Assembly: GCF_001522545.3 (NCBI RefSeq)
Contig: NC_031770.1
Location: forward strand, 28,694,869-28,758,868
Direction of reading: 5' to 3'
DNA from: Parus major
Lineage: Eukaryota; Chordata; Aves; Passeriformes; Paridae
Length of the DNA: 64,000 nucleotides
In this document: positions 1 through 14,400 of the stretch, in pieces
Layout of the letters: every line of letters begins with the position of its first letter
Numbering within the stretch: position 1 is the stretch's first letter
Program-made: the position numbers and the translations under genes
The notes under the pieces: generated by a model
Told to the model about the DNA's origin: nothing
Databases searched by the model: none
Seen by the model: only the letters and a program-made list of their open reading frames with translations

Positions 1-14
1 GGGCTTTTTCTTTG

Positions 15-20
15 TTTATT
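15..20 (-). promoter_or_regulatory. Candidate TTC7A polyadenylation signal
   Basis: On the minus strand this reads AATAAA, 57 nt beyond the TTC7A stop codon. If used, cleavage would fall at or just outside the left window edge and the 3' UTR would be only about 80 nt. That is short for a vertebrate gene, so a more distal signal outside the window is quite possible. The hexamer is seen; its use is inferred. Confidence 0.35.
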
Positions 21-76
21 TGCTTGATTTTGTTGTCTGTCCACACAATGGAAGTTCTTAGCTACATGGAAAAGCT

Positions 77-298
77 TCAGAGCTCCCTGGGTATGACAGT
101 GAATGGAATGACAGGACTGCTGGATTCAAGGTCCAGGGCAGTAAGGAAGCATTCAATGGCTGCTTCATTTTTCCCCTGAGCTTGCAAGACCTCTCCAAGG
201 CTGTTCCAGGCAATGTGACTGGTGGTCTGGATCCGGATGGCATCTCTGAGGACTTTCTGGGCCAGTTCCCTCCGCCCAAGTCTGCTCAGCACCAGGCC
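77..298 (-). CDS. TTC7A: TTC7A terminal coding exon (C-terminal TPR)
   Basis: This is the last coding exon of tetratricopeptide repeat protein 7A, a scaffold subunit of the plasma-membrane PI4KA complex (with EFR3 and FAM126/hyccin). The acceptor TTGACAG precedes position 298, and the frame runs 73 codons to TGA at 79-77. The protein starts G-L-V-L-S-R-L-G, contains the TPR helix pair [10 protein letters not shown]...[17 protein letters not shown] and ends IPREL, the family's C terminus. The upstream exon ends M-H-S-L in phase 0, so the join is in frame. Family wording (IPREL end, [13 protein letters not shown]) is shared with TTC7B, but the neighbouring exon favours TTC7A. The exon continues into 3' UTR below position 77. 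Confidence 0.93.
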   Translation of the reverse strand, partial: GLVLSRLGRRELAQKVLRDAIRIQTTSHIAWNSLGEVLQAQGKNEAAIECFLTALDLESSSPVIPFTVIPREL

Positions 299-3200
299 CT
301 GTCAACAAACAAATGATGAGCAGTTAACAACAACACAGAAGAGAGGAAGAAATTAAGTACCCCAAGCTCCCAGCAAGCTGCTGTATGACTGCAGGCACAG
401 GAATCCTATGGAGAGAGCATCTCCACCTATTTCTGAAGAATAGAAGTGATCAGTTGTTAAGTTCTGTGTTGTTTGATAGTGATGCACAAATTAAAATATA
501 ATGGTGAATTTTTTTTTTTTTTTAAAGCAGATTCAGATTCAGCTCTGCAAGTGCTCCTGCTGCATGCTACTGGGAGAGTGTTTACTGGTACTATACGGAA
601 GAAAGGTTACAGGCCCTTTAAGCATCCCTCTCTCCTTACCCAGAAAATATACACAGGTTTGACTACAGCCAGAATTCATTCCTGCACAACTGCAACACCC
701 AGCTGAGGCTGAGGTAAAGTCTCTCATCTCCCACATCCTGACCACACTGAGATCTTTCTTCTCATCAAACAGGAGGCAGAGGGATGTGGTCTCCTTCCCA
801 GCCTTCTACAGGCAGGCTGTATGTAATAGCATAGGATGTAACAGCTCTATCCTCTTGCACTTCAATTTAGATCCTACAGCAGTGTGGGGGAGTAGAAGGA
901 TGCAGGAACCTTGTTTAAAAAGTTGTCCTTAGGGTAAGAAAAGACACAAGTGGGTGTAACCATCTGGAAGGAACAGGAGGGGGAGGATAAAAGAAGTGTT
1001 AGGAAGAACATGTTTTCCTATAGGGCTCTCATGGATGTGTCTGAATCCACAAAGCACTACTGAGCCAGGCTCCCTGTTAATGACACAGCCGTCAATCACA
1101 CCGAGGCCAGATGGTCTTTGCCCCAGATAGGGGCTTTGCAGGCCACAACATATCCATAGCATTTCTCTGCTTCCTCCTGAAGGTGCACACACCATGATGA
1201 ACCTTCCACCAGCTTCATCCAGGTGTGGCCTCTGGAAGAAGCAACCAGCACTGCCATGTCACCTGCCAAGCTCTGCATGGCTTCCGCCCACACTGACCCA
1301 TGGAAATGCTGGCAAATGAGATGACTGCCTGACTTCATGCTTTTCCTGGGACAATGTAGTAGGTGGATGCATATATGTAAAGAAAAGCATTAGCTTAATC
1401 TTTAATCCGTCTAATTACCTTTAGTGCATATGAAAAAGACGTAAGAAACCTGAAATCTCTCACAACTAGAACCCAAGTAAATTTCTAATGAACGAATGGT
1501 GATGCTTTTAGAAATAGTGAAGATTTTTCCTCTGTTTTGTTTTGTTTGGTTTTACAAAAATACCATTAAACACAGGGTACATCAGCATCCTTAAGGCCAG
1601 TGATAGTACCTACAGAAACACATTAAGTTGCCTGAGAGAAAAAATAATAAACACCCATTTAATCAAATATTGGTGATGCTATGAAAAGCTTCACTAACTC
1701 CTTCTTGCCCACAACCTTGACCTGAATAATCAACTCAGTATCAAATCTGATCCTTTAGAGATGCAGTGGGGGTGGAACAGAGGTTCCCTCGTGGGAGAGG
1801 CTGGTTCCCCTGGAGGTGGCTGGCTGGTGATGACTGCAGGCACATAAAGACAGACTGGAAGGTATTTGTGCGATTATAATTTGAGTCACTTTCTTGACAG
1901 GGATAATGCAGCATAGAAAGGGCAAGTAGTGTGGCCATAGCAAATCTGTTGCTGAGCCAAGAACAGACAGGAGCTATCTCAGCTCAAGTTTGCCCTTGAC
2001 CACAAACCCACTCTTCCTAAAATCTCTTCCTCCTGTGCTGATCAAGTAGAGTCAATTGTGCTCTCTGGTGATCCGGGACCCAATGCTGTCCTCACCCTGA
2101 CACTATGCAGCATCGAGCCTCTCAATGCCCTCAGAGGGCTGCTGGCCCTGGAGGCACAGGGGCCAGTGAGCCCGTGCAGCTGCTGTCTGTCATCCCTCTC
2201 CAACGAGGAGGGGAATTCCCTGCCTGGCTGACATCTTGTGCCTCTCAACAATGCTGCAGAGAAATCCACCTCATCGTAAACTGCTTGGGCAGCACAGCTC
2301 CCCTGCATGCCCCAGCACCCTTGCTGGTCAAGACCCAGAGCCTGGTGTGGCTTCCCCGCCATGGCTCCCCAGTGTTTGCTGTGCCTGTGCTCGAGGCCCA
2401 GGAGGAGCACTGTGTTCTGCATGCCCAGTTGCAGTGCCCAGCGGGGGCAGATGCCCACCAGGAAATGCAGCTCACATGAAAATGTCTTTAGTAGTCAGTG
2501 CTTTCAAGCTTGCCAGTTTAGCTGAGAAAACATCTGTGAACCCTCCAGGCTCCCCAAAGCCAGGGGAAGGCCTCCTGTTGATGCCGCAATATAATGTACA
2601 AGTGAAAAACTGCTGTGTTTTTGGAGGAAACATTTGCTAAAGGAGTTTGGGATTTTCACCTCCTCCTTGCTTACATGCACAACTGTTGGTGCCAAATGCT
2701 GCCCAGGTCCATGGCCCTTCCCAGGCATGTCACCATCCTGCTTCCCCCTTCTGGTAAGGAAAAGCCTCCTGCCCTCTTCCTGCACACATGCCTGGACTTC
2801 CATGCAGTGTGGGCACAACACTGGGCTCTAAGCCTCAGCCGTGTAGGTTGGGGTTTGGCCAACCCAGGTCTGCCAACACTCCCCAGCCCCAGCACAGAGA
2901 CCTACTCCTTTGCCCAGAGTGAGCTGTGACAGATGGTGTCAGTCTTTTCGTGAGGCTTAACTGAAGCAGCACAAATATGCTGCTGATGTGTAAAGAACAG
3001 GTTGAACATCATTAATTCTGTGTGCAGGAGAGTTTCTGGTTTTGTATTTTCTCTCTCCTCTCCTCCCCACACCAACTTCTTGCAAACCACAAGCATTTTG
3101 AGAGCTGGAGGCTGCACAAACCTCAAGCCTCAGGAAGACGCAGCACTGAGCACTTGAGTTTTTGCTTCTCTGCAGTATTTGCACTTGAGAGCTTCTCCTT

Positions 3201-3954
3201 GCTACTGAATTTCTAATTTCCCCATGGAGTCTGGCTTGCTATAAACAATTCTTGCATGTTGTTGCTATGTAGGTCCAGTTGGAATCTGCCTACAGTGCAA
3301 AAGAAAAAAAAAATATCTAAATTCAGAAAGCCACCCACTGAAGGGAAATTTGCATTTTTATCTGGTAGATTTTTTTAAAAAAAGATTTTTCTAATGGAAG
3401 TTCAGCTCCTGAGTTTCTATGGAAACTCATCTATTTGGTGTGCATGCATAATTTCATAAAGTCAGATCTCAGAAAGAAGAGCAATTAGTATAAATACAAG
3501 CAGGAATGTGATTAAGGGTTTCATCCTCTTATTCCTGAAGATGGAAGGTAGGACTGGGTTTTGTTGTCTTTCCTCAGTTTCTCTGTCTTTTTGCCAAAAC
3601 AATGCAGAAACTGGTACACAAGTAGTCTGACTCCTCTGCCACCTCCTGGCTAGCACTGGCACTTCTGGTTCTGCCCAGTGATTTTCCTCCCAAAGATGAC
3701 AGGTACCTCTAAGTATGGCCCTCTCTGTCAATGGTGTTGGTACTGAGTCAGACTCTAAGGAGCAATGGGAACAGGCTTATTTATAAACTCAAGCAAATTA
3801 TAAATAGTAAAAAAATCCCAAACCAACTCAAAAGTTGAGTGGGAATCATTTTTCCTTCAAACTCCTATGGGCAGACCAGCTCCTTGTCAGCCACCCACAG
3901 GCATTTCATGACCCACTTGCACCAACACAGCTGCACAATGCTGGGATGTGAATA

Positions 3955-3987
3955 ACTCACTCACTCACTCACTCACTCACTCACTCA
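3955..3987. repeat. (ACTC)n microsatellite
   Basis: Eight uninterrupted copies of a 4-bp unit ACTC are followed by one extra base, inside the TTC7A last intron. It is likely to vary in length between individuals. Confidence 0.95.
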
Positions 3988-5340
3988 AGAAGGTCTGAGG
4001 GTAACCTCTGCAAATGAATTTATTTTCTTCTTAAGGTCTGCAGATGTACCTTGGGTCTTGTAAATAGAGGCAGAGTGATGAAGGCAGAGTACAAGCTAGA
4101 CTGTAAAAGACAGAACTGAGAGATCTGGCAGAAACTCAGCTGAGGTGAAGGGCTGTGAGACTGGGACAGTCTAGCAGAGTATGAAGGCTGAGAGGGGGCA
4201 GCAAAACTGGTCTGCTGATTTTGTGTGCCTTATGCTGACAGCTGGACTCCCGAATTGATGGTTTTTAATTTCAGGGAACAGAGGGTGCCTATGGGAAGCC
4301 TTATCAAAGGTATTTTTGACCTTATGTGCATGCAAAACAAACAAAACCTAAACCACTTCTTTGGTGACATGGACTCCCTTGCCTTCAGTGATGACATACT
4401 TAGTAACTGATACCTGAGTGAGGCTATTTTTGTTTTAGAATACGAGAGCCATATTTCAATTTAAGTTAGATGAGGAAAAAGAATTACTTATTTTCAATTT
4501 TCACTAATAAAGGAAGTGAGCATAAGCCACACTTGAAGTCTCAATTTTAGAAGGTTGTGAAATTTCTACCTGTGGCTTTATTTCCTTAAGAGTTTGACAG
4601 AAGCTCTTCAAATGTTAGCTCACAAAATTCCCAGAAAAATAGTGCAGGAAAGATGTTATGGGAGACTACAAAATAAGCCTCACATACTGGAGTTTATTTT
4701 TAGTAATGACTATCAAAACTTCCTCTGCAAATGTTTAGTTCAAACAACTGATGAGCTGTGGGGAGTTGTCTCTTTCCAAATAGGTGGCACAAATTAGCTT
4801 GTTCTTTCTTTTAGGTCTTGTAGTGGAAAGAGATGTCCATAAAAACATTTCATTTCATTCCTGGAAGATTGCTTTTTGTTATATTTGCAAGGTCATCTCA
4901 TTTTTGGAGAATCTGTATAGGTGGACTAGACTCTATCCTTTACAAATGAATTTTAATAATCACATTAAATGCAAATTCTCACTGTCTTTGCATGAGACTC
5001 TAATTCCAAAGTGAGGTTGTCTCTGATGCTTGTCTCTATTTAGCAGAGCATTTCTGCCTATTATTGTCTGAATACCCTCATAAGTTTCCGGAATTAATCA
5101 GACTTTGCTGCTGGGCTTCCTTAAGTGCATTATTTAATTAATTTCAAGGTAAATGCAGTATCCTTACTGTCTACTCCCATCTGTAATGTGGACATATCAC
5201 TTGTGGTTAGTAGGAGGGTAATCAGCAGCTGGCAAAAGCAGGACATGCTGCAGAAAAGTGATCGTTCATGTTATAAATTTGTATTGTGATATTGGCTTTC
5301 GCAGATGAATATTATATATTAAATACTTTTTAGCTATGTA

Positions 5341-5897
5341 TGTACCTTTTTCTTGCTAACAAGTTTTAAGTTTAAAAGAATTTCCTAGGTACAAGGCAAG
5401 GAAGCCCCAGAGGGCAAGGACACTGGGGCCCAGGCTGTTATCAGGAGAACAATAGAACCCAAACTGTTATCAGTGGAAAGATAGGAAGACCAGCTGCCCT
5501 CAGAGGAAGGATGAGGGGCCCCGGACTCTTATCAACAAGTGACCATGTGCAAAAGAAAGGAAACCAAACTCCAAAATAATGCTCATCAGCAAGAATAATG
5601 ATGACCAGCGAAAATAAATGCTGACCAGCAGAAAATAAAAATTGTACAAAAGCATGATCTAAGAAGGCGGAACCAGGGAGGGGACGCTTTGAATATGCAT
5701 TAAACCTTCATAGCGGGGGGGGATAAAAGGAGTGTTCCTGGGATACCAGGTGTGTTCCTGGCAGCCGTTTTAACCCTTTGCTTTATTTCTTTTGTCTCCT
5801 AATTGTCTTTTTATTTATATTAAATTCTTTTTATAATTTATTAAGTGAATCTCGTTTTTAAGAGTTCAGAAGTGTGCTTATTCAGCAGAACCCTACA
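5341..5897 (+). mobile_element. Probable solo LTR
   Basis: The block has the layout of a retroviral LTR on the plus strand. An A/G-rich region with repeated 'ctgttatcag' and 'gaccagc' phrases leads to a TATA-like GATAAAAG at 5722-5729, then a T-rich segment with ATTAAA-type polyadenylation signals near 5818. It ends in CCCTACA at 5897. The proposed 5' end (TGTACC at 5341) is uncertain; homology may begin nearer 5385. No internal retroviral sequence or clear target duplication is visible. The short phrase 'gtgttcctgg' occurs twice about 20 bp apart just after the TATA-like box. Confidence 0.5.
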
Positions 5898-7673
5898 AAA
5901 AGCCTTTCAAGATGCATTTGGTATTTTGGTGGTAACAGTCTCATGTAACAGAAAAATCCGCACTGCTACAGGGCAACACATGCTTCTGTAATTATTTAGG
6001 AATCAGAAGAAGTTGTAAGCAAAATCTGTTGCATACGCCATGAAATATCAGTGTTCTTCTGGAAAATGGCAAAGATTAACCCTGGAAGTCCTTGGTCTCC
6101 TAGAATAAAGAAAGACATGTAAGTAGCCAATTGCTCTGTGATTCTTTCCCCCTATATTCACAATCTTTGCATCTCTGAAGAGCCAGGATTATTTATTTTT
6201 TTTTTTAGCTGTGAGAAGTGAAGTGAGTTTTTGTTGCACTGTCACTTAGCCATGCAGTGCCTGGCAGTGTGGGGATAGCTAATCACCCATTTTGCTGATT
6301 CAGTCCAGGTTGTGGTGAACCTGAGATACACATTTGAACTGTTTTCTGAAAAGACACTGTAGGAGTACAGGGAGCAATCAGTGTCCTCTCACTGAACTGA
6401 GTTAGACTGCATCCTAATTTATTGCCCTAACAAAGGATGACTGGGATTCACTTCTGAGAGAAAGCTTGTCTTCCAATGTTTCTGCTGCCTCCTTTGTTGA
6501 GAGCAGCTTTTCCTCCTCTTCCTTCCCCACCCCCCCATCTCCTCTGCCCAAGCTGCTGCATCCCCTCTTGTCGATGACACTGAAGTGCTGCATTTGATAA
6601 AGCAGAGGAAGGGAAGGAGAAGAGAGGGAAGACAGGCTGGGCCACTGCAAAACACAGAATATGGAAAGGAGAAATGAAGGAACAGCACTATGGGGGAGGA
6701 TGGGGGGACTGGCTGGAAAAAGCAAAAACCTGAGATTGCATCACAATTTGTAGCACTTGTGTACTGCCTGTGGGTTTTAACTCAGTAGGCTCACTATGGA
6801 GACTTCAGGACTGCAGGCATTTAAAGGCAGCCTAGCCTTTGCTGTTTACATTTCACTGCAGCCTCTCTGTGTGCTACAGAGGAGGGTGAGGGAAGGGAAG
6901 AAATGAGACTGCAAGGAGGTATCAGGAGAGACAGACTACCTGAGTGTGAAAACAGTGACAACTTAAGCCCACCACTGACCTGGGCACATGGATATGCTTT
7001 ATCAATCATAGTGAGATAGTGCTTGCAGGGAGAGAAGAAAAAGCAAAAGAAAGAAAAGACCAAAAGTGGTGACGTCCTGGAGAGATGGATGTCCCCCCCC
7101 TTAGCTTGCCAATGTGTTTTCCAAGGCAATGAGTAATTGCAAAGGCAGCATCTCGCCTAGGCCCCCTGTGAGGCCAAGACACTCCCTGTTTCGCAGAAGG
7201 GAAGCATTGTGCCATGCTGCACATTGCCCTCTCACACCAGGCTTTCTGTCTCTCTTTGAGTTCATCAAATGTTAGCAGGGATGTTTCTACCATGTTTGAA
7301 GCTTAAATGTGATAAAACATTTATTGACATAAAAAGCAAACCCTAAGGCAGCATTTCAAACCAGGAGGCTCCGATCTCTTCACAGGGAGGATCATACAAG
7401 CCTAGGGAGAATGAAGAGTTTTTCTGCCTTGTTGGATTGTTGTCACTTAAGCTTCATGGAAAGCAGAATCGTTTGGTGCATGCTGAATATTCTCTAGACA
7501 GTTCTTCCTTTGCTGAGACCTATACGGAGATGAAGCAGGAAGCAAGAAAACCTAACAGGATGCCTCAACCACGTATCTGAGCGTAACTAAATCCAGTATT
7601 TGTTTCAAAGTGTAATAAATTATTGTATGTATTAAAAATTTGGAGAGATATAAATTAAATGTGTTTGTAATAA

Positions 7674-8473
7674 TGTGAAATATAAAATGTAAAAAAAACC
7701 CCTCTCCGGGTCTGGTCGAAATCCCCTTTGGAAAGCAACAGATTGCAACCAACACCCAAGATAACGAACTCAGGGAAAACCCATCAACTCAGACAAATTG
7801 ACAGGACGAGGACCATCAAGACAACAATAGAACTGGCTCAGAGAAAATACCTACCTCCGGACCCGAGCAATGCCCTATGGATTTCTGTGAGGAACAATCA
7901 GGTTGACAAAAAGACAGACTCCAAAAAGATAATCATCACCAGACCTGAACACCCCACCTGTCGGACCAGGGGTGGAAGAAGCAATCAAAAGGACAAAAGG
8001 GAGAAACACAGCCTAGATACCCATCTGCACCAGCCCGGATTCCACTACTCTGCTCTGATGACACAAGTTGAAATACATATAGAATCTCCTTTGCATATGA
8101 GGAGGCTCTGCCCAGACACTAGTTAACTCTATTATTCCATGCCAGGAAATCCATTCACTGGACAATCAGAGACACTTGGTGAATGGAACCTGCTTGGAAT
8201 TTTAGCCCAAGGACATAAAACCTCTATAAAAACCGAAGCCTGGAAACCCTCAAACGTGGATTTGGGAATCCTATACCTTTGGTGTAGACCCTGTCCACCC
8301 AGCGCTGCGCTGACTATTTTATTGTGGTATTTTATCATTGTTGCTTTCTGTTGTTCATTAATAAATCTTTCTTTTAATTCATAATCACGAATTTGCCTTT
8401 GCATTTATAACAAAAGTTTCTTTTCCTAGGGAGGGAAAGGTTTCTCCCAGCCCTGATCTTAACAGTCGTCACA
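7674..8473 (+). mobile_element. Probable solo LTR
   Basis: This has plus-strand LTR layout: a TATA box TATAAA at 8225-8230, a polyadenylation signal AATAAA at 8360-8365, and possible ends TGTGA...TCACA, a 5-bp inverted match at 7674 and 8473. A 132-codon open frame at 7728-8126 falls inside U3, has lysine/arginine/threonine-rich composition and resembles no known protein, so I read it as chance. The exact 5' boundary is uncertain. The U5 part could instead end near 8411. No second LTR or internal region is adjacent, so this is a solo LTR if correct. Confidence 0.55.
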
Positions 8474-11400
8474 GTAACGCTGCAATAGAGAACACAGGAG
8501 ATTCAACTACAACTCAGGCTCATGGTCTTCTCTGTAAAAATATGCACCAAAAGAAGGTCCCAAACTGATAAGAAATAACAATTTAGAATGCATAATTTAT
8601 AACATAAGGTCCCAATTCTGCTATACATTATACTGGCTTCCCTGACAGAAAGCCTTGTGGAAATTAGTGATATTTGGCCTGAATATATCCAAGTATCTCA
8701 AAATCTGTGCAGAATTGAAACTGATAACCATCAGCAAAGGGAGAAAAGGCATGTAACACACATGCAGGATGTTGAGGAGCTGCAGGTAACCTGCTGGCTA
8801 AAGCACTCAACTAGAAAGCTGTAGCTGTGCTCCATTGGCAGGGACAGAGTCAAAGGACAAGCTTTGGGAAGCAGACATCCTGGGTATAAGCAGTCTCAGC
8901 CTAAGGAGGCTTGAGAACTTGCCTCTGGTGCCCAGGGAGTAACTTTTAGCAAATGATTTAAAGAGGGCAGGGCAGCTGTTAAGCACCCTCATTGCCCCAG
9001 GGGGGTAAAAACTCTGCCTTTATTTTGATAGTAAGCAGGTGCCTATGTTTTGTTGCACCTAACAAAATGTTGTTGCAGATAGCTGGGAAATGTCTAGGCT
9101 TGAGAACTGAACACCAAATTAACCTGAGTGTCCACAGTGTGCTGTGGCTGAGGAATAGGGAATTACTGGTTTTTTAGGTATCTCTCCAGTGCCGAAGCTG
9201 GATCCTTCCCCAGTTTTTAATGCAGTGCTTTGCAACAAATGAGGAGCTGATGCACACATTTCCCATGCATGTTATCTTCCCCTCTGCTTAGAGAGTACAT
9301 CTTGTCTGAATGTATGAGTCATGAACAGCCAGTCATGAACAGGTTCTCACAGACAACAGCTTCAGCTCTGCTGAGGGTCTCTGAGCCTCAGTCCCACAGA
9401 ATTTATGGCCAGAGTAAGTGTTGCATTTAGTATGGCACTGAGAAGAGGCACAGTGCAGAGAAGACACACTGACAGAAGCATACAGCATGCCAATGTAGAT
9501 TACAGCAGATGTCTTCTGAAAGGAGAGCCGAGGTACTTAAAATATCTTAATTTGCTTAGTTTTCCACTACTGGCAGTCTCTGGGATTGCATGTGATTAAT
9601 CCTCCACGCAACAACAGCCAGAGCCTCCGCATGCAGTATAGCAGCTGAGCACTAAGCTTACCTCAGCTGCTGGGAAACACAGTGAGCTGGGCAGGAACAC
9701 ACTGCTGTGGTCCAGCCAGTGCCTCCAGATTTTGCTCCAGTGCCTCTGATCCCACAAGGAGTATGTGCTTCCTTATTGTTTCTTAACACAGAATCGCTCC
9801 TAAATCAGGAACCTCTATGTACAAAGAGATTTTGCTGAATTACAGTTTGCATTTTTTGTTACATGCTCAAGAGAGAACGAATGAAGAAGCTTCTTGAGAA
9901 GGTAAAGACTCGACAAATACTGCACATAACATCAGCATAAATGGAAGCTCCAGCAACACTGGAGCTGTTTTCATCACTGGAGTGATGTTTTCATGCCTCC
10001 TGTTTGTTTGGCAAGAAGGGACTTCTGCTTCCTTCTCTTGACTGTGGCCAGCTTGGTGTGCATCGCGACAGCTTGCTGAAAACCTGGAAGTCTCACTAGT
10101 TCCCACGCCCCTGTTTGTGCAGCTGTGTCTTATGTACCAGGAGGCAGCACACTCTGCTATTGTGCTACACGCTATTTTATTTACTGTATTACTACAGCCT
10201 ATAACTCTGTCCTGTCCTGCAATAACAAGCAGTCTAAACAGCACAGAATTTAGACTAATTATAACCAGTTTCCTTGTTTATGAAAAATAGTTTTTGAAGG
10301 TTGAAGTATAAAGGGGATCGTCATTCCACCTCTTCTCCTTTCTAACAGCTCCCTGAGCACTTTCTGAAACACCATTAATGAATTCAGCTGCAGACCAACC
10401 TGACTATACAATTTCTGGGCTTTAATTTGATCCTGGAGCAAAGCACAATAGAAGGACAATACCGCTTAGTAAAACTGCAGTGGTATCTTGAGGCCTGTGT
10501 ATAGGAAACCATAACTAAAGCTAGTAATCACCTGGAAGATCACGGTGGAGCTCAGCTGAGAAGCATCTGCTGCAGGTTAAGATTAGGCCAAAGATAATGT
10601 CTTTCAACCTGGATGCAAGTTTTATTCTTCAGAGATAACTGAACCACCCCAGGATTGCCATGGGTTTAAGAAATGTATTGGGTTCTTCTCTTATACGCTG
10701 TTACACACACTTTGGAGATCAGAGAAGAACTGGGGAGTTCTGTCTTGCAGGATTTTACTGTGGTTTCTAATGTTATGTAAACAGGGCCTGAATAATGTGA
10801 TAATTAGTACCTCAGGGACATGGAGGATAACTTACCATAACAGAGGAAAGCAAGTGATTTGCACAGATAAACAGGAGTACAGATCCCTTGTACAGAATAC
10901 AGAAACGGGGATAATCCACCTCTGAGAAGCAGAGCACCAGCCCTCCCGCTAATGGACTGAAATCTCTGCACTATGCACTGGATCAGATTTGTTCCTTCCA
11001 GTGACCCCAAATGCCTCAGCAGGCCCTGTATTTCGTTGATACGGGAACTGCGCAGCTCCCCCAAGAGAGGAAATGGCCACTCAGAGTGTCTAAGACTGCT
11101 TTGGTGTCAGGGAATCACTTATCACGTTGTGATGGCTTCACTGTCTCCACTGGATGGAGGAAGGAAGCCTGGCAACTGCAGAGGAGGAGAACGGGCAACA
11201 AACCAGCAAAACAAGTCTGTCAGCTCCTAACTGGTGCTCAGGAGCCCTGATCCTGCTGCACTGCCAGGGATTTGATCCGATTGCTGGGCTACAGAAGCTG
11301 CCATTTAACTACTGGATTTGCTTGGAGGATGGCAGTGGGGGAGGGCGGTTTCTGTATCGAGCAGAAATGAGAAGAACAAAGCGTTTGTAATTCCTTGGAC

Positions 11401-14400
11401 AGTGAGCGAGCTGACACACAAACTCATTAATGCGAACATCCAAAATGCTCATTTCTCCTCGGGGAGCCAGTGACTAGAGGCAAAGCCAAGTTCTCCCCCT
11501 CAAGCTCAGCTGCTTCAACACAAAAATTTGAGTTAAGAGGCTGCTCTAAGGATTGCTTTTCTCCAGGGAGAGCTTAGAGCAGTTATTTTGGGATATCTGA
11601 AGCACAGGAACATTCCTGGGATTCTGCAACAAGCTTCAGAGTTGGGAAAAGAGAATTTGCTAACCAGCATGATTTGCAAGGAGGCTACCAATCATCTCTA
11701 AAAGACAGATGTTGCTCTACTGTTGTCCTTTTTGGTGAAGATGCAAAAGGAATGTGCTGGACAGGCATCATATCCATCAGGTATTCTCTTTGGGTCAGAT
11801 TAGAATTAGTTTTTGGGACCCTCCAGCCCAGCCCATAACCCACCTATGCGAGATTGCAGGGTACTGCTGTTGCACTGACAGGCTGAAGGCAGCTGTCCTG
11901 ATTTCCCTCTGCATGACTGGGGATGATCCCTACCACCACAGCATAACATACAGGGAGCTGCAATCATCTGCTGGGGAATTCCAGTGGAGAGCACCTGCCC
12001 ACATGGCTGATGGTCCACCAGCAAGTGCTGCACTGCTGAGGTGCCATTTTTGGAAGGAGGTGCAACTAGCTATGTCACCCTGCAGAGCAGGCTGTAAATA
12101 GGATTGCACTCATAGTGCCATGTAGCTCAGTGGTATGTCAGGACATGTATTTTTAGGAAATTCCTCCTTTGGGCAGAAAGGGTGAAGAGCTTAGTCCGGT
12201 TTGCAGGCTGCTGGCTTTGCCCAGATCTTTCATTCTAGAGTGTGGGAACATGTCACTCACCAGTCGGTCTGTGGAGGCTGCTAGAGCCTGGATGCAATGC
12301 TAGTCCTAGTTACCTCCTGATCAGGGTGACTGTGAAAGGGTAAAAGATGACTGATCTGGGGCTCTGGGGCTGTGCTTTTCTGTGTTCCAATGCATGCACA
12401 CTTGCTGTCTCTTTACTGGTGCTTTCAGAGAGGGAACTGACCTCCAACAGAGCAGTGATAAAGAAAAAAGGAAGATCAATGTCTTGGAAAGACAATAAAA
12501 ATGTACCTTTCAGAATGAATACGTGAGGGGAATAAAGAGCTCAGAGAATATATCTCATGCAGAGAAGAAACAGAGAGAGAAATAGAGAAGCAGATGGTAA
12601 GTAGGTAATTTACCTCTGGTGAGATACTTTCTGGGTACAGTATAATGAAAAAATGCAGTACATCTCCTGATGCACAGACAGTGCTGTGAAAAGGACAAGG
12701 CAAGGCAGTGCTGGACTCAAAATCAGTGTCTGACAGACACTTGCTGACTTCCTCTTTTACCCAGAACATCATTCCTATCAGGCAGCATGTGTTCAGCTCC
12801 AGCATCTGGGTTGTGATTTTTTGGCAGCTGTACAAAATCTCTGCCTGCCAGTCTCATGTCTGCTCCCAGAGACCTCTGCCTGTTAGAAAATGTTTCAAAA
12901 TCACACTGCCAGGCACAGCACAACATTCTACAATCCTACCTCAGGCACAAATCCTCATGCAAGCTCTCCTTTTAACTTCAGTGGGCTGCAGAAGGGAAAG
13001 GCTAGAGGACAGGCCTTTAGGTAACAGGTGGAAATATTCATTTAGGTCATGGCTTGCACTGAATTTCTTGCAGCACTAATGTGAAACAGCTACTTCCCCC
13101 CTGAATTATCTGAATAATACTATTTTGTCTGTGATATTCTAAAAAGATTTCTTTTAAGACATGTTCCATGCTACAGCTGCACAGAGAGAATTTGTGAACT
13201 TTGTTCTCTGGAATGTGTTCATGTAAAATTGTTCTTCCCATCTTTAAAATTCTTCCCTTCCCTTCTCTTGCTTCTTAGCAGTCCCAGATAAGCAATACTG
13301 ACAGTATGATGTGTGCATACTCTATATCGCTCCACAGTTCAAACAGTTCCTTAGTAAACAAAATGCAGAAATATGGCTTCCTCATCTATCTTGGGTAAGA
13401 GATCTACCCACAGAAATAACTGCAATTTTTAATTCTGCACAGGGAGAAAGGGCCTAAACTTCCACATAAATCATCTGTTGTTATATTTCACAATCTGATT
13501 TTCCTTGGCATGAACCTAGGCAATGAGGCTGTGCTTCTGGTGCAAAGGACAACATCTCCTGGAGGTGAAACAAGCTACTTGATTATGGTATTTCTAAAAT
13601 TGCAGACAAAAGAGACAATCAGTGCTTTTTGGTGTGGACATCTTTCAGCAGAGGAACAACTGCTAATTGTCATAAAATGAGCAGCACACCAGACACTTCC
13701 ACAGCAGTCATCTTTCTAGAAGTCAAGCATGAAAAAAACATTACTCATCCAAGCGTATTTTGTCTGAATCTGGCTGCATTTCTGCAACTGTTTAAAACTT
13801 CAAAGTGATACAATGCTTTTTTATAGACAGATACTTGAGATCAAAATACATAGCCAAAATATAGCAATCAGTAATGGTTTCTGTTGGCATGTGGTTATCT
13901 AGCTTTATATTCTAATATTTGTATTTTAGTTTTAGAACCAATGTAGGTGTAGTGAGAAAAGGTGCAGGTATCTCACATAAATACAAGCACATGGGATTTG
14001 TAGAAAACTGGTTCAGCAGCAGAACTGTTCAGCTGCACTTCATTCAGAGAAGTCCTTGTTCCCACAGAAGCACCATAGGAGCTGTCAAGTTTGGCAGCTA
14101 TATGGCTCTACATGAGCTCTGAGCAATGTTAAAGCTGTACAATGCTGTCTAAAAGCAATGTGTGGGGAGGAATAGATAATTATCTTTGTATGAAAGGATG
14201 GACTCTAGACAGCCTGCCAGCTATAGAATCCATACACATCATTTCCTAAAGCATCTGCACGCCTCCCTTGCACACATGGGCTCATCAGCCCATCACTTAA
14301 TTGAACAGAATGGAAAAAATAGTTGAAACCTCTCCAGGAATTTCTCGTTAGGGGGTATCTTCTGATGACTTAACCAGGTTTGAACCAACCAAGAAGTTCT

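Noticed and set aside
2042..2640. Overlapping open frames of 124-138 codons on both strands in a GC-richer patch
   Set aside because: Long frames on both strands at once reflect low stop-codon density in GC-rich DNA. No splice context, family motif or consistent composition.
4301..4331. Short plus-strand stretch near 4275-4309 flanked by AG and GT, considered as an exon of an antisense gene
   Set aside because: Tiny, with no supporting neighbours or recognisable peptide.
7728..8126. 132-codon plus-strand frame
   Set aside because: It lies inside the U3 part of a probable LTR and resembles no protein.
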